Source of the DNA: Paenibacillus sacheonensis
GTDB lineage: Bacteria > Bacillota > Bacilli > Paenibacillales > Paenibacillaceae
DNA: 64,000 nt
Assembly (NCBI RefSeq): GCF_009909195.1
Contig: NZ_JAAAMU010000005.1
Location: forward strand, 248,001-312,000
Direction: 5' to 3'
Shown in pieces: positions 40,490-47,857 of the stretch (positions are counted from its first letter, which is position 1; each line of letters opens with the position of its first letter). Both the position numbers and the translations under genes were made by a program. Below the pieces are notes generated by a model. That model worked only from the letters and a program-made list of their open reading frames with translations. It had not been told where the DNA came from and ran no database searches.

Positions 40490-40599
40490 TTACATGTCAG
40501 TTTTCAACAAACTTCTACAGGAAATTCAAGTATTTTTGGCTGATTCTTACTTAAATCATACTCAATCCCACCCCTCGCGTCAACTTTAATGACATGTAA
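40490..40599 (-). promoter_or_regulatory. Promoter of the ATP-grasp operon bracketed by inverted TTACATGTCA sites
   Basis: On the minus strand TTGACG (40583-40578), 17-nt spacer, TATGAT (40560-40555) make a strong promoter. TTACATGTCA at 40490-40499 and its exact complement TGACATGTAA at 40590-40599 lie on either side, about 90 nt apart. A further TGTCA at 40484-40488 sits 11 nt from the next TGTCA, one helical turn. The sites look like operators for an unknown regulator. Confidence 0.6.
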
Positions 40600-40709
40600 A
40601 GGACGAGTAAATCAAAGAATTGCAAATCCGAGTCAACAGCGCGGAATATCCCGTTTTCATAGGGCCACTCTCGCCCTGCCCATATTGCGCTCTCCTATCC
40701 TATGCGGCA

Positions 40710-41087
40710 TCACGCAGCGGAATACGCCGAACGCTGGCACGCGCTTTCGCGGATGATCATATGTTTTACTTTATCCACGTTCGCGCCCGAAACCGTGGCG
40801 TACAGCCCCTCGTCTCCCCGGTTCTCGGGCAGATCGAAATACACCTTGCGCTGCACGGGATCATAGCCTTTGACCGCATCCATATTGACGACGGCATTGC
40901 GGTCAAGCCGATCGAAACCATAACCGGCAAAATGTTGGACGAGCTGCTCCATCGTATGCGGAAACCGGTACAGCGCTCCGTTCGCGGCGGTGAACGCCGG
41001 ACCTGCGGCCGTTGGCGCAATCAGGCAAATCTCTTCGATATTCACCCATACGGATTCTCCGTCCTCATTCAACAAAAATAACTGCAT
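40710..41087 (-). CDS. LytTR-type DNA-binding protein
   Basis: 125 residues. The text fits a LytTR domain: an N-terminal sheet (QLFLLNEDGESVWVNIEEICLIAP), HTMEQLVQHFAGYGFDRLDRNAVVNMDAVKGYD with the conserved R-N-x-V-N stretch, and a C-terminal strand. No receiver or membrane domain is attached. The ATG at 41087 has GGAGGGG upstream; an in-frame GTG at 41096 is too close to that site. The target is unknown; a gene for a linked kinase is not present. Confidence 0.8.
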   Translation of the reverse strand: MQLFLLNEDGESVWVNIEEICLIAPTAAGPAFTAANGALYRFPHTMEQLVQHFAGYGFDRLDRNAVVNMDAVKGYDPVQRKVYFDLPENRGDEGLYATVSGANVDKVKHMIIRESACQRSAYSAA

Positions 41088-41112
41088 GTTCAACACCCCT
41101 CCAAGAGAATAA

Positions 41113-41135
41113 GAACTTATGTTCCCATTATATCA
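41113..41135 (-). promoter_or_regulatory. Extended -10 promoter with LexA-like box at the transcription start of the LytTR gene
   Basis: On the minus strand TGATATAAT (41135-41127) is an extended -10. Immediately downstream, GAACTTATGTTC (41113-41124, as read on the plus strand) matches the GAACNNNNGTTC core of the Gram-positive SOS box and would cover the start of transcription. Confidence 0.5.
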
Positions 41136-41163
41136 TATTGTCTCCTTATGCTCACCAACAGCA

Positions 41164-41193
41164 AAAGCCGCGACATCGAAGTGTCGCGGCTTT
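41164..41193 (-). terminator. Terminator after the secreted glycosidase gene
   Basis: 12-bp stem AAAGCCGCGACA/TGTCGCGGCTTT (41164-41175 with 41182-41193), 30 nt past the stop; on the minus strand followed by TTTTGC. Confidence 0.85.
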
Positions 41194-41222
41194 CGGCTTG
41201 CCGATTCCCGGAGGCGGATGGC

Positions 41223-43973
41223 TTAAGAGATATGATTGACGAGCACGAAGAGCGGGCGTTCGCTTACGTTAACCGTCACTTTATTGGAAGCGATCGATAG
41301 ACTCGACGAGACCCCGTCGGTATCCCCGTTCGCCATCGAGACCTGCGAAGCCGCGTTTGCCGTTCCATCCAGACTTAGTTGATAGCCGTTCACGGTCGTA
41401 TTGCTCGCCGTCGGGCTCCAAATGACGTAAGCGCCGTTATTGCCCGTCGCGCTCTTGAATTTATAGATTTTCACGTTGCCGTTCCCGGAGGATTGCTCGC
41501 CAGCATAACGCATGCCCGTCAGCTGGTTTTTCAACGTATAGACATAATACCAGGAGATCTTGGGCGTCTGTCCCGTTGCCTGGCTGGTGACCAGTCCGCT
41601 GCTCGCGTATTGCGTCGCATCGTTGGCATCGACATCCCTCAGCATATACATGGCCGCTTTATCGACGCCCGCTGCCGCTGCCGCAAGATAAGAACGCACC
41701 AGCCAATTCGCTTGAGTCTCGTATTGGGAAGTCGTTCCGATGCTCGGCGCGTGAACGGGCGAGCCCTGATTCGTATCATAACCGAATTCCGAGATCCATA
41801 CTTCCTTGCCCTGCATGTAACGGTTGCGGTAGTCCGTCAATTCGGCGAGCCTTCCCTTTAGATCGTCCGCTTCCGGGCTGATACCCGCGCTGCCGTTCGA
41901 GGAATAGTGGTGGATATTGAGCGCATCGAACGGTACGCTGCCGCCGCGTTTGAAATCCGACCAGAACTTGATCGCTTTGATCGTATCCAGCGTAGGATTT
42001 GCCAATCCGCCCATCGCCATCTTGGCATTCGGATCCGCATTCTTGATTCCTGCCGTCGTGCCCATCGTGCCTTGATGGCCGTCATAGTCGGCACTCGCCA
42101 TTGCGGCATATTCGTAGGCGTTGAAATACGGCGCGCGTCCGGACCACCACCCATCCTGTTCATTCCAGTCCTCGTAATACTTCACCGTGTTCAGGCCCGT
42201 GCTGCGAGGCTGGCCGGAAGCCAGCTTCAGCTTGCCGTCCGCAACGGCCGTGCTGCCGTAACGGGCGGCCATTTGATACATATGGTCGGCATGTTCAATA
42301 TAGGAAGTCGGCAGAAGCGGATCTCTGCCCGATCCGTTCTTGATCGGCTTGTCGCATTGTCCGAGCGTAAGCCAGCTGGCGCTGCAGGTCAATACGGGAG
42401 ATGCCGTAATGCCGGCCGCCTTCAAGCCGCTGTAATAGGTGTCGAAGTTCCAGCCGCCGCCGCCGCCCCAGCTCGGAGCGAATTTATTTTGGTTGTTCGG
42501 ATAGCCCGGATAGCCCGTGGCGATCGTTCCGAATGGCCAGAGGTCCCCTTCGTCCCACTGCCAATTGTGGTATTCCCGGACGAATCCGGCGACCTTCATC
42601 TTATCGAGCGGATCATCGATGAACGCATTAATGCCGATCAGCTGATCCATCGTCGGCAGCGTCTGGGCGACCGGTGCCGGCGGCGCGGCCGGCGTGCCGA
42701 GCGCCGTGCCGTATACGACGATTTCCGGCAGCGACGCGCCCGGATCAACGATGATCTGGATGTAGCGGGTCGTCACCGCCAGCGCATGCGCGTTCCAGCC
42801 ATTGTACGTCGTCATCGGATCGGTGAATTGCAGATTCCAGCTGAACGGCGTCCCGGTAAGCACTTTGACGCTGCCCGAACCGGTCGAGTCATAAATATAG
42901 AAATTAGAGAGCGCATAATTAGTCCCCAGATCGATGACCGCGCTGCCCGGCTGGTACAGCGAGTTATAACCGAGATCCCAGCCATGCGTCGGAGAACCGC
43001 CGGTGCCGTTCTTGGGGTCTCCTGCAATGGTCTGCTCGTCGGTCAGCGCCGATGGATCTCCGTACCCGGATTCATTCAAATACATGGAAGGCGTTATCGC
43101 GATTTTGCCGGATGTTCCGGTCGCCGCCGTCGTGGCTGCGCTCGCCACATTGGACAGCGCGGAAACGTTCGGCACCTCGTCGGACGTTTTCAAAGCAAAA
43201 TAGTACGTGGTGCTTGGCGAAAGGCCGTTCACGGTGAACGATCTGCTCGTTCCCGCAGCAGCGGCCGCCGGCTCTCCGGTCGCTTGCGCCGCGCTTGCCC
43301 AGTTCGCCGATGTAATCGCCGCCGTGCTGTAACGCACGTCATAGCTTGCAGGCGTCCCCGTCGAACCGTCATCGCCCGCTCCTGTCCATGTCAGCTGCAC
43401 GGACGTGGAAGCGGCCGATCCCGCCGACAAATTCGACGTCGCTCCCGGGGCGGTCGTATCGCTGCCGCCTGCCGGCGTGCCGTAAAGCACGATTTCGTCT
43501 ACGTCGCCGCCGCTGACCAAGTTGACGCGAACATACCTCGTCGTCACCGATACCGGATGGGCGTTCCACGTCATGTACCCGACAAGCGGATCCGTGAACA
43601 GCGCCGTCCAGTTCCCCGGGCTGCCGGCCGATACGTTAAAACTTCCCGTGCTGTAGCTGTCGTACAGATAAACGTTGGAAAGATTGTAATTCTGTCCGAG
43701 ATCGATGTACGCGTACAGCGGGTAATTCGAAGGCGACCATCCGCCGAACCACGGCGTGGTCGGGCTGCCGCCGCTCCCGTTTGCCGGGTCGCCGGCGGCG
43801 GCCTGCTCGTCGAACAGCAGTGCCGGATTACCGTTAGCGCTTTCATTGATGACCATCGCGGCGCTGACCGTAATTTTCGTTTCCGCTGCATATGCCTTTT
43901 GACCGGGCGCGAGGATAACCAAGCATGCAACAACCAGGCAAACAGACAGAAACGACGATAAAGCCTTCATCAT
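41223..43973 (-). CDS. Large secreted glycoside hydrolase with duplicated discoidin-like domains and FN3
   Basis: 916 residues. Signal peptide at 1-30 (hydrophobic core SVCLVVACLVILAP, cut near AYA-A). Then a discoidin-like domain (about 32-170), an FN3 domain (about 173-270), and a second copy of the first domain (about 285-425). The catalytic region (about 440-790) has DWNEQDGWW (E605) and WISEFGYD (E729), the spacing of acid/base and nucleophile in clan A (beta/alpha)8 enzymes such as GH39 and GH5. A beta domain ends the protein. I cannot assign a family. GGAGGAGG precedes the ATG. It is the last gene of the carbohydrate locus. Confidence 0.85.
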   Translation of the reverse strand: MMKALSSFLSVCLVVACLVILAPGQKAYAAETKITVSAAMVINESANGNPALLFDEQAAAGDPANGSGGSPTTPWFGGWSPSNYPLYAYIDLGQNYNLSNVYLYDSYSTGSFNVSAGSPGNWTALFTDPLVGYMTWNAHPVSVTTRYVRVNLVSGGDVDEIVLYGTPAGGSDTTAPGATSNLSAGSAASTSVQLTWTGAGDDGSTGTPASYDVRYSTAAITSANWASAAQATGEPAAAAAGTSRSFTVNGLSPSTTYYFALKTSDEVPNVSALSNVASAATTAATGTSGKIAITPSMYLNESGYGDPSALTDEQTIAGDPKNGTGGSPTHGWDLGYNSLYQPGSAVIDLGTNYALSNFYIYDSTGSGSVKVLTGTPFSWNLQFTDPMTTYNGWNAHALAVTTRYIQIIVDPGASLPEIVVYGTALGTPAAPPAPVAQTLPTMDQLIGINAFIDDPLDKMKVAGFVREYHNWQWDEGDLWPFGTIATGYPGYPNNQNKFAPSWGGGGGWNFDTYYSGLKAAGITASPVLTCSASWLTLGQCDKPIKNGSGRDPLLPTSYIEHADHMYQMAARYGSTAVADGKLKLASGQPRSTGLNTVKYYEDWNEQDGWWSGRAPYFNAYEYAAMASADYDGHQGTMGTTAGIKNADPNAKMAMGGLANPTLDTIKAIKFWSDFKRGGSVPFDALNIHHYSSNGSAGISPEADDLKGRLAELTDYRNRYMQGKEVWISEFGYDTNQGSPVHAPSIGTTSQYETQANWLVRSYLAAAAAGVDKAAMYMLRDVDANDATQYASSGLVTSQATGQTPKISWYYVYTLKNQLTGMRYAGEQSSGNGNVKIYKFKSATGNNGAYVIWSPTASNTTVNGYQLSLDGTANAASQVSMANGDTDGVSSSLSIASNKVTVNVSERPLFVLVNHIS

Positions 43974-44291
43974 CAAATCTCCTCCTCCAATGTTCGAGTT
44001 TGATTCAATGCCTATTATACGCCCCCCTCTATGGTCCAATAATGTCCTTTATCGGATTTCCCTTATCCTTTGATGCCTTCTTTCCGCTGCGCCGCATTCG
44101 TTCAGCCGGGAAGCTCGCAGCCGAATAAGCGCGCCATCGCGGCGCACGATTCCTTGGCTTGACGGTCGATCGTCACCGAACCGAACGGTCCGTACGAAGC
44201 GCCCATTTCAAACCGTCGTCGGATTCGTAAAAATCGCGCCGGTGATAATAATCCGCCCAGCTCCAGAGAGCATCGAAATAGAAAAACGCGG
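43974..44291 (-). pseudogene. Gap with the frameshifted end of a lost gene
   Basis: No intact gene. On the minus strand one frame directly after the GH42 stop reads AFFYFDALWSWADYYHRRD and on to ESDDG. The next frame then reads FEMGASYGPFGSVTIDRQ and continues to a stop at 44102. Joining them by one base gives a smooth protein end of about 60 residues, rich in aromatic residues. I do not recognise the family with certainty; the second part is faintly like NAD(P)H-dependent flavin reductases. It is probably a remnant left by a deletion. The promoter-like stretches are not convincing. Confidence 0.45.
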
Positions 44292-45956
44292 TTATGCCTT
44301 AAGCACAACCGCCATCGTTTCAAGCCATTCTTCGTTCGATGCATCTCTTGGGACGACCCAGGTTCCGCCCGCCCCGTATTCATGCGCAATCAATATGCTC
44401 TGACGCGTATCTATGGCATCTAGAATGAAGTTGTTCGGCTGCCATGCCAACAGCTCGCGGAATAAACGCGGCACCTCGGCGAGATACACATTATGTTGAT
44501 TTTTGCGGAAGAGATCTGCCGTCACAACGAGCTTGCCTCCTGCGTGCACGTACGCAATCAGCCGTTCCTCGAGCGCTGCGTCATAAATCGTATGCAGCGG
44601 AATGACAACGACCTCGTGTTCCCCGAGTTGATCCGCCGAATACAGCACATCGATCAGGCCGTCATGTGCTTCGTACATGCTGCGATACACCGTTTTGACG
44701 ACGTAGTCGGGATAGTGAAGCCGGTCGCCGACGGACAATTGATAGCACCATGAGCTGTCGAAATGATAATACAACGCGAGCTTAGCCGCAGAACGGCCGG
44801 GATCTGCCGATCCGGGAGCACCTGTCGGTTGGGGATCTTGATACTTCGCCTCTTGTTTCTTCGTATCTAATTGTCTCGTATATTGCTGCACCACGCCGTA
44901 ATTGCGGGCCGGCTCGCCCGTAATCGTAAGCAGCTCGCCACGGCCCTGGGCCTGTTCCTGGCCCCAAGGGAACGGCTTCATTTTGAACAAGAAGAATTGA
45001 CTGCAGCCCCGCTGACTTACGAGCTCCAGCTTCCGATCCAGCTCCGGCGAACTGGCGCCGAACTCCATGATCCAGAACGGACGCGCAAGCGCGCCGCGCG
45101 CGGCATCGCAGTAGAAGGCGATTTCATACTCATCGCCGCTGTAAATATCGACGCCGGCAACGTCCAGCTCGGCGAATAGTTCCGCCCAGTTCACGTTGTC
45201 GCCCCAGCTGAACATGAACGCATTGGTCGTAATCGGGCGGTCGCCGGTATACTTCCGCAAGATACGGGTTTGAGCGCGTGCGAACTCCACGATCCCGTTG
45301 GAGGAGAAGCGCGCGAATTCCAGCTCCAGGCTGGGATGATGCCACATCATGAGATCCGACTGAATCGGCGCAGGCAGCGGAATCTGATCGAAGCGATCGT
45401 AGCGCTGGGACCAGAAGATCGTCCCCCAGCTTGCATTCAGTGCCTCGATCGTTCCATGCCGGTCTTCCAAATACCGATGGAAAGCTTGTTTCGCGCAGGG
45501 ACCGAAATCATATTTGACTTCCCCGCCATATTCGTTATCAAGCTGCCAGGCCAGCACGTTGGGATGTGCGCCGTACCGTTCCGCCATTTTCTCCACGATG
45601 CGGCAAGAATGCTCCAAATACTTCGGAGAATGGTACGAACGATGCTGGCGGGCACCGAAGGTCACGGCCTGCCCGTTCTTATGAACCGGCAGCACCTCCG
45701 GATACTGCTCCGTCAGCCAGATCGGCGGACAAGCGGTCGGCGTGCAGAGCACGACCCCAATGCCGTATTCGGCGGCAAGCGCAATCGAATCGTCCAGCCA
45801 TTTCCAATCATACTGCCCCTCGGAAGGCTCCATCGCCGACCAAGCAAACTCCGCGATGCGGATCATCGTAATCCCCGCATCCGCCAGCAACCGGTAATCG
45901 ACGGCCCAGCGCCGCGGCTCGCAATGCTCGGGGTAATAAGCAATTCCTACGTTCAT
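44292..45956 (-). CDS. Beta-galactosidase, glycoside hydrolase family 42 (short form)
   Basis: 554 residues; the usual length is 650-690. The catalytic barrel is complete: YYPEHCEPRRWAVDYRLLADAGITMIRIAEFAWSAMEP, the acid/base in WQLDNEYGG (E142), and the nucleophile in FWIMEFGAS (E298; most GH42 enzymes have ME followed by QQ or similar). The second, trimerisation domain (about 385-520) is present, but the C-terminal small beta domain is missing. No signal peptide, so it should cut imported beta-galactosides. It follows the two permease genes. Confidence 0.92.
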   Translation of the reverse strand: MNVGIAYYPEHCEPRRWAVDYRLLADAGITMIRIAEFAWSAMEPSEGQYDWKWLDDSIALAAEYGIGVVLCTPTACPPIWLTEQYPEVLPVHKNGQAVTFGARQHRSYHSPKYLEHSCRIVEKMAERYGAHPNVLAWQLDNEYGGEVKYDFGPCAKQAFHRYLEDRHGTIEALNASWGTIFWSQRYDRFDQIPLPAPIQSDLMMWHHPSLELEFARFSSNGIVEFARAQTRILRKYTGDRPITTNAFMFSWGDNVNWAELFAELDVAGVDIYSGDEYEIAFYCDAARGALARPFWIMEFGASSPELDRKLELVSQRGCSQFFLFKMKPFPWGQEQAQGRGELLTITGEPARNYGVVQQYTRQLDTKKQEAKYQDPQPTGAPGSADPGRSAAKLALYYHFDSSWCYQLSVGDRLHYPDYVVKTVYRSMYEAHDGLIDVLYSADQLGEHEVVVIPLHTIYDAALEERLIAYVHAGGKLVVTADLFRKNQHNVYLAEVPRLFRELLAWQPNNFILDAIDTRQSILIAHEYGAGGTWVVPRDASNEEWLETMAVVLKA

Positions 45957-45994
45957 CGTCCCATCTCCTTATAGTGAAGGAATGCATGCTAACG

Positions 45995-46879
45995 TTATTC
46001 TTTGACGCTTCCCATGACGATGCCGCCCATGAAGTAACGCTGAATAAAAGGATAGACGAGCAGGATCGGCAGCGTGCCAAGGAAAATTTGCGCTGCCTTT
46101 ACCGTGCGGTCCGACACTTCGGCGAGCAGCGTCAGATTGGCCACGGACAGCCGCGTGAAATCTTTGTTGACAATAACCGTCTGCATGTAGCTTTGCAGCG
46201 GGTATTTCTGCGGAGAATTCATATAAATCAACCCGGAGAACCATTCGTTCCAATGGAACACGACCGTGAACAGCGTCACCGTGGCGAGCACCGGCAGCGA
46301 TACCGGAATCACGATGCGCATCAACGTTTTCCAATGGTTCGCACCGTCCATGAAGGAAGCTTCCAGCAGTTCCTTCGGCAGGCCGCGAAAGAAGTTGAGG
46401 ATCAGCACGACATTGAACACGTTGACGGCGCTTGGAATGACGAGCCCCCAGATCGAATCGAGCAGACCGGTCTTCATGACGATCATATAGGTCGGTATAA
46501 GACCGCCGCCGAACAGCATCGTGAGCACGAACAGCCATACGTAAACCGTCCGAAAACGGAAATCCTTCGTTTCCTTGGACAAGGAATAGGCAGCCAGCAC
46601 GCCCAAGAGCATATTGATCGGCACGCCGAGCAATAAACGCTGCAGCGTGACACCGAGCGACTTCAGAAATGCCGGCTGGCTGATAACGAAGGAGTAGGAC
46701 TTCATGTTGAAGCCTACCGGCCACAGTCCGACCTTCCCTGCCGTAGCCGCGCTGCTGGAGCTGAACGAAATCGCGAGAATATGAACGATCGGAAAAAAGC
46801 AAAGCACCGAAATGAGCGCGAGAACCGCATAATTGCCGATTTCGAACAGCCGGCGGCTTGAACTTTTATAACGAACCAT
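45995..46879 (-). CDS. ABC sugar transporter permease, YtcP/LplC type
   Basis: 294 residues, six membrane segments. The EAA loop is ELLEASFMDGANHWKTLMRIVIPVSLPVLAT. C-terminal FIQRYFMGGIVMGSVKE is typical of the LplC/YtcP group that handles complex oligosaccharides. GGGAGGGG precedes the ATG. Second permease of the transporter; 38 nt ahead of the GH42 gene and 20 nt after the first permease gene. No ATPase gene is present; a shared MsmX-like ATPase is expected. Confidence 0.95.
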   Translation of the reverse strand: MVRYKSSSRRLFEIGNYAVLALISVLCFFPIVHILAISFSSSSAATAGKVGLWPVGFNMKSYSFVISQPAFLKSLGVTLQRLLLGVPINMLLGVLAAYSLSKETKDFRFRTVYVWLFVLTMLFGGGLIPTYMIVMKTGLLDSIWGLVIPSAVNVFNVVLILNFFRGLPKELLEASFMDGANHWKTLMRIVIPVSLPVLATVTLFTVVFHWNEWFSGLIYMNSPQKYPLQSYMQTVIVNKDFTRLSVANLTLLAEVSDRTVKAAQIFLGTLPILLVYPFIQRYFMGGIVMGSVKE

Positions 46880-46899
46880 GCTGTACCCCTCCCAGGCGG

Positions 46900-47796
46900 C
46901 TAGAATATGCGGTAATTGGCGAAACGATAAGCCAATACATAGGAACCTGCCATAAATATGAGTGAAACGATAGACTTCAACAGTCCGACTGCGGTTGCGA
47001 CGCTATATTGATAATCGATCAGGCCAAGGCGATACACGAGCGTATCGAGAATGTCGCCGGATTGGTAAACGACAGGGCTGTAGAGGTTGAACACCTGGTC
47101 GAATCCCGCATTGAGCACGTTCCCCAGGCTGAGCGTAGCCATCAAAATGATAACGGGCAGCAAGCCGGGAAGCGTAATATGCCAGGTTTGGCGCATACGG
47201 TTGGCTCCGTCCATCACCGCAGCCTCGTACAAGGCAGGGTTAATCGACGTTAGTGCAGCCAGGTACACGATCGTGCTAAAACCGAATTCCTTCCAAATGT
47301 CCGTCGAGACCAGAATGAACGGGAACCAGTGATTGTTGGAGACGAAGAAGATCGGCTTGCCGCCGAACCAAGAGATCAATTGATTGACGAGCCCCGTGGA
47401 CGGGGATAACAGATCGACGACAATGCCGCCGAGAATAACCCAAGATAGGAAATGCGGGAGATAGACCAGCGTTTGGACCGATCGTTTGAAGGCATGGATG
47501 CGAACCTCGTTGAGCAGCAGCGCCACGACGATCGGAACGATGAGACCGGCAATGATTTTCATCGCGGAAATATAGATGGTATTGCCGACGACCTGCCAAA
47601 TGTTCGGCAAGTGCAGCAAATATTCGAAATTATCCCAGCCTACCCATTTGGACTTGAAGAATCCCATGGCCGGCACGTATTTCTGGAACGCAATGACGAT
47701 GCCGAGCATCGGCCCATAGCTGTAGATAAGCACAATGACCAGTGCCGGCCAAACCATCAAATGGAGCGGCAGCTCTTTCTTCATCAACTTCAACAT
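46900..47796 (-). CDS. ABC sugar transporter permease, LplB type
   Basis: 298 residues, six membrane segments. The EAA loop is LYEAAVMDGANRMRQTWHITLPGLLPVI; the end SYVLAYRFANYRIF is typical of the LplB/YteP group. It pairs with the second permease (45995-46879). AAGGAG lies 11 nt upstream of the ATG. A hairpin with a T-run lies between this gene and the solute-binding gene upstream. Confidence 0.95.
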   Translation of the reverse strand: MLKLMKKELPLHLMVWPALVIVLIYSYGPMLGIVIAFQKYVPAMGFFKSKWVGWDNFEYLLHLPNIWQVVGNTIYISAMKIIAGLIVPIVVALLLNEVRIHAFKRSVQTLVYLPHFLSWVILGGIVVDLLSPSTGLVNQLISWFGGKPIFFVSNNHWFPFILVSTDIWKEFGFSTIVYLAALTSINPALYEAAVMDGANRMRQTWHITLPGLLPVIILMATLSLGNVLNAGFDQVFNLYSPVVYQSGDILDTLVYRLGLIDYQYSVATAVGLLKSIVSLIFMAGSYVLAYRFANYRIF

Positions 47797-47826
47797 AGCG
47801 TTTCAGACTCCTTCCTTCATCGGCAA

Positions 47827-47857
47827 TAAAAAAAGGGAAGGGAGTCCCTCCCCTCGG
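47827..47857 (-). terminator. Hairpin with T7 between solute-binding and permease genes
   Basis: On the minus strand AGGGGAGGGACT pairs with a CCCTTCCCT stretch (47834-47854), followed by T7 and then the permease gene. It directly follows the solute-binding protein stop. It probably lets a fraction of transcripts read through, giving more binding protein than permease. Confidence 0.7.

Noticed and set aside
41907-43961. A 684-codon open frame on the plus strand opposite the secreted glycosidase
   Set aside because: The opposite strand has a signal peptide, modular domains and catalytic motifs; this frame is arginine-rich and without any domain.
44102-44389. A 95-codon minus-strand frame after the GH42 gene as an intact gene
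   Set aside because: Its N-terminal half overlaps the GH42 end in another frame and has no ribosome site; only the second half looks protein-like, so I list the region as a remnant.
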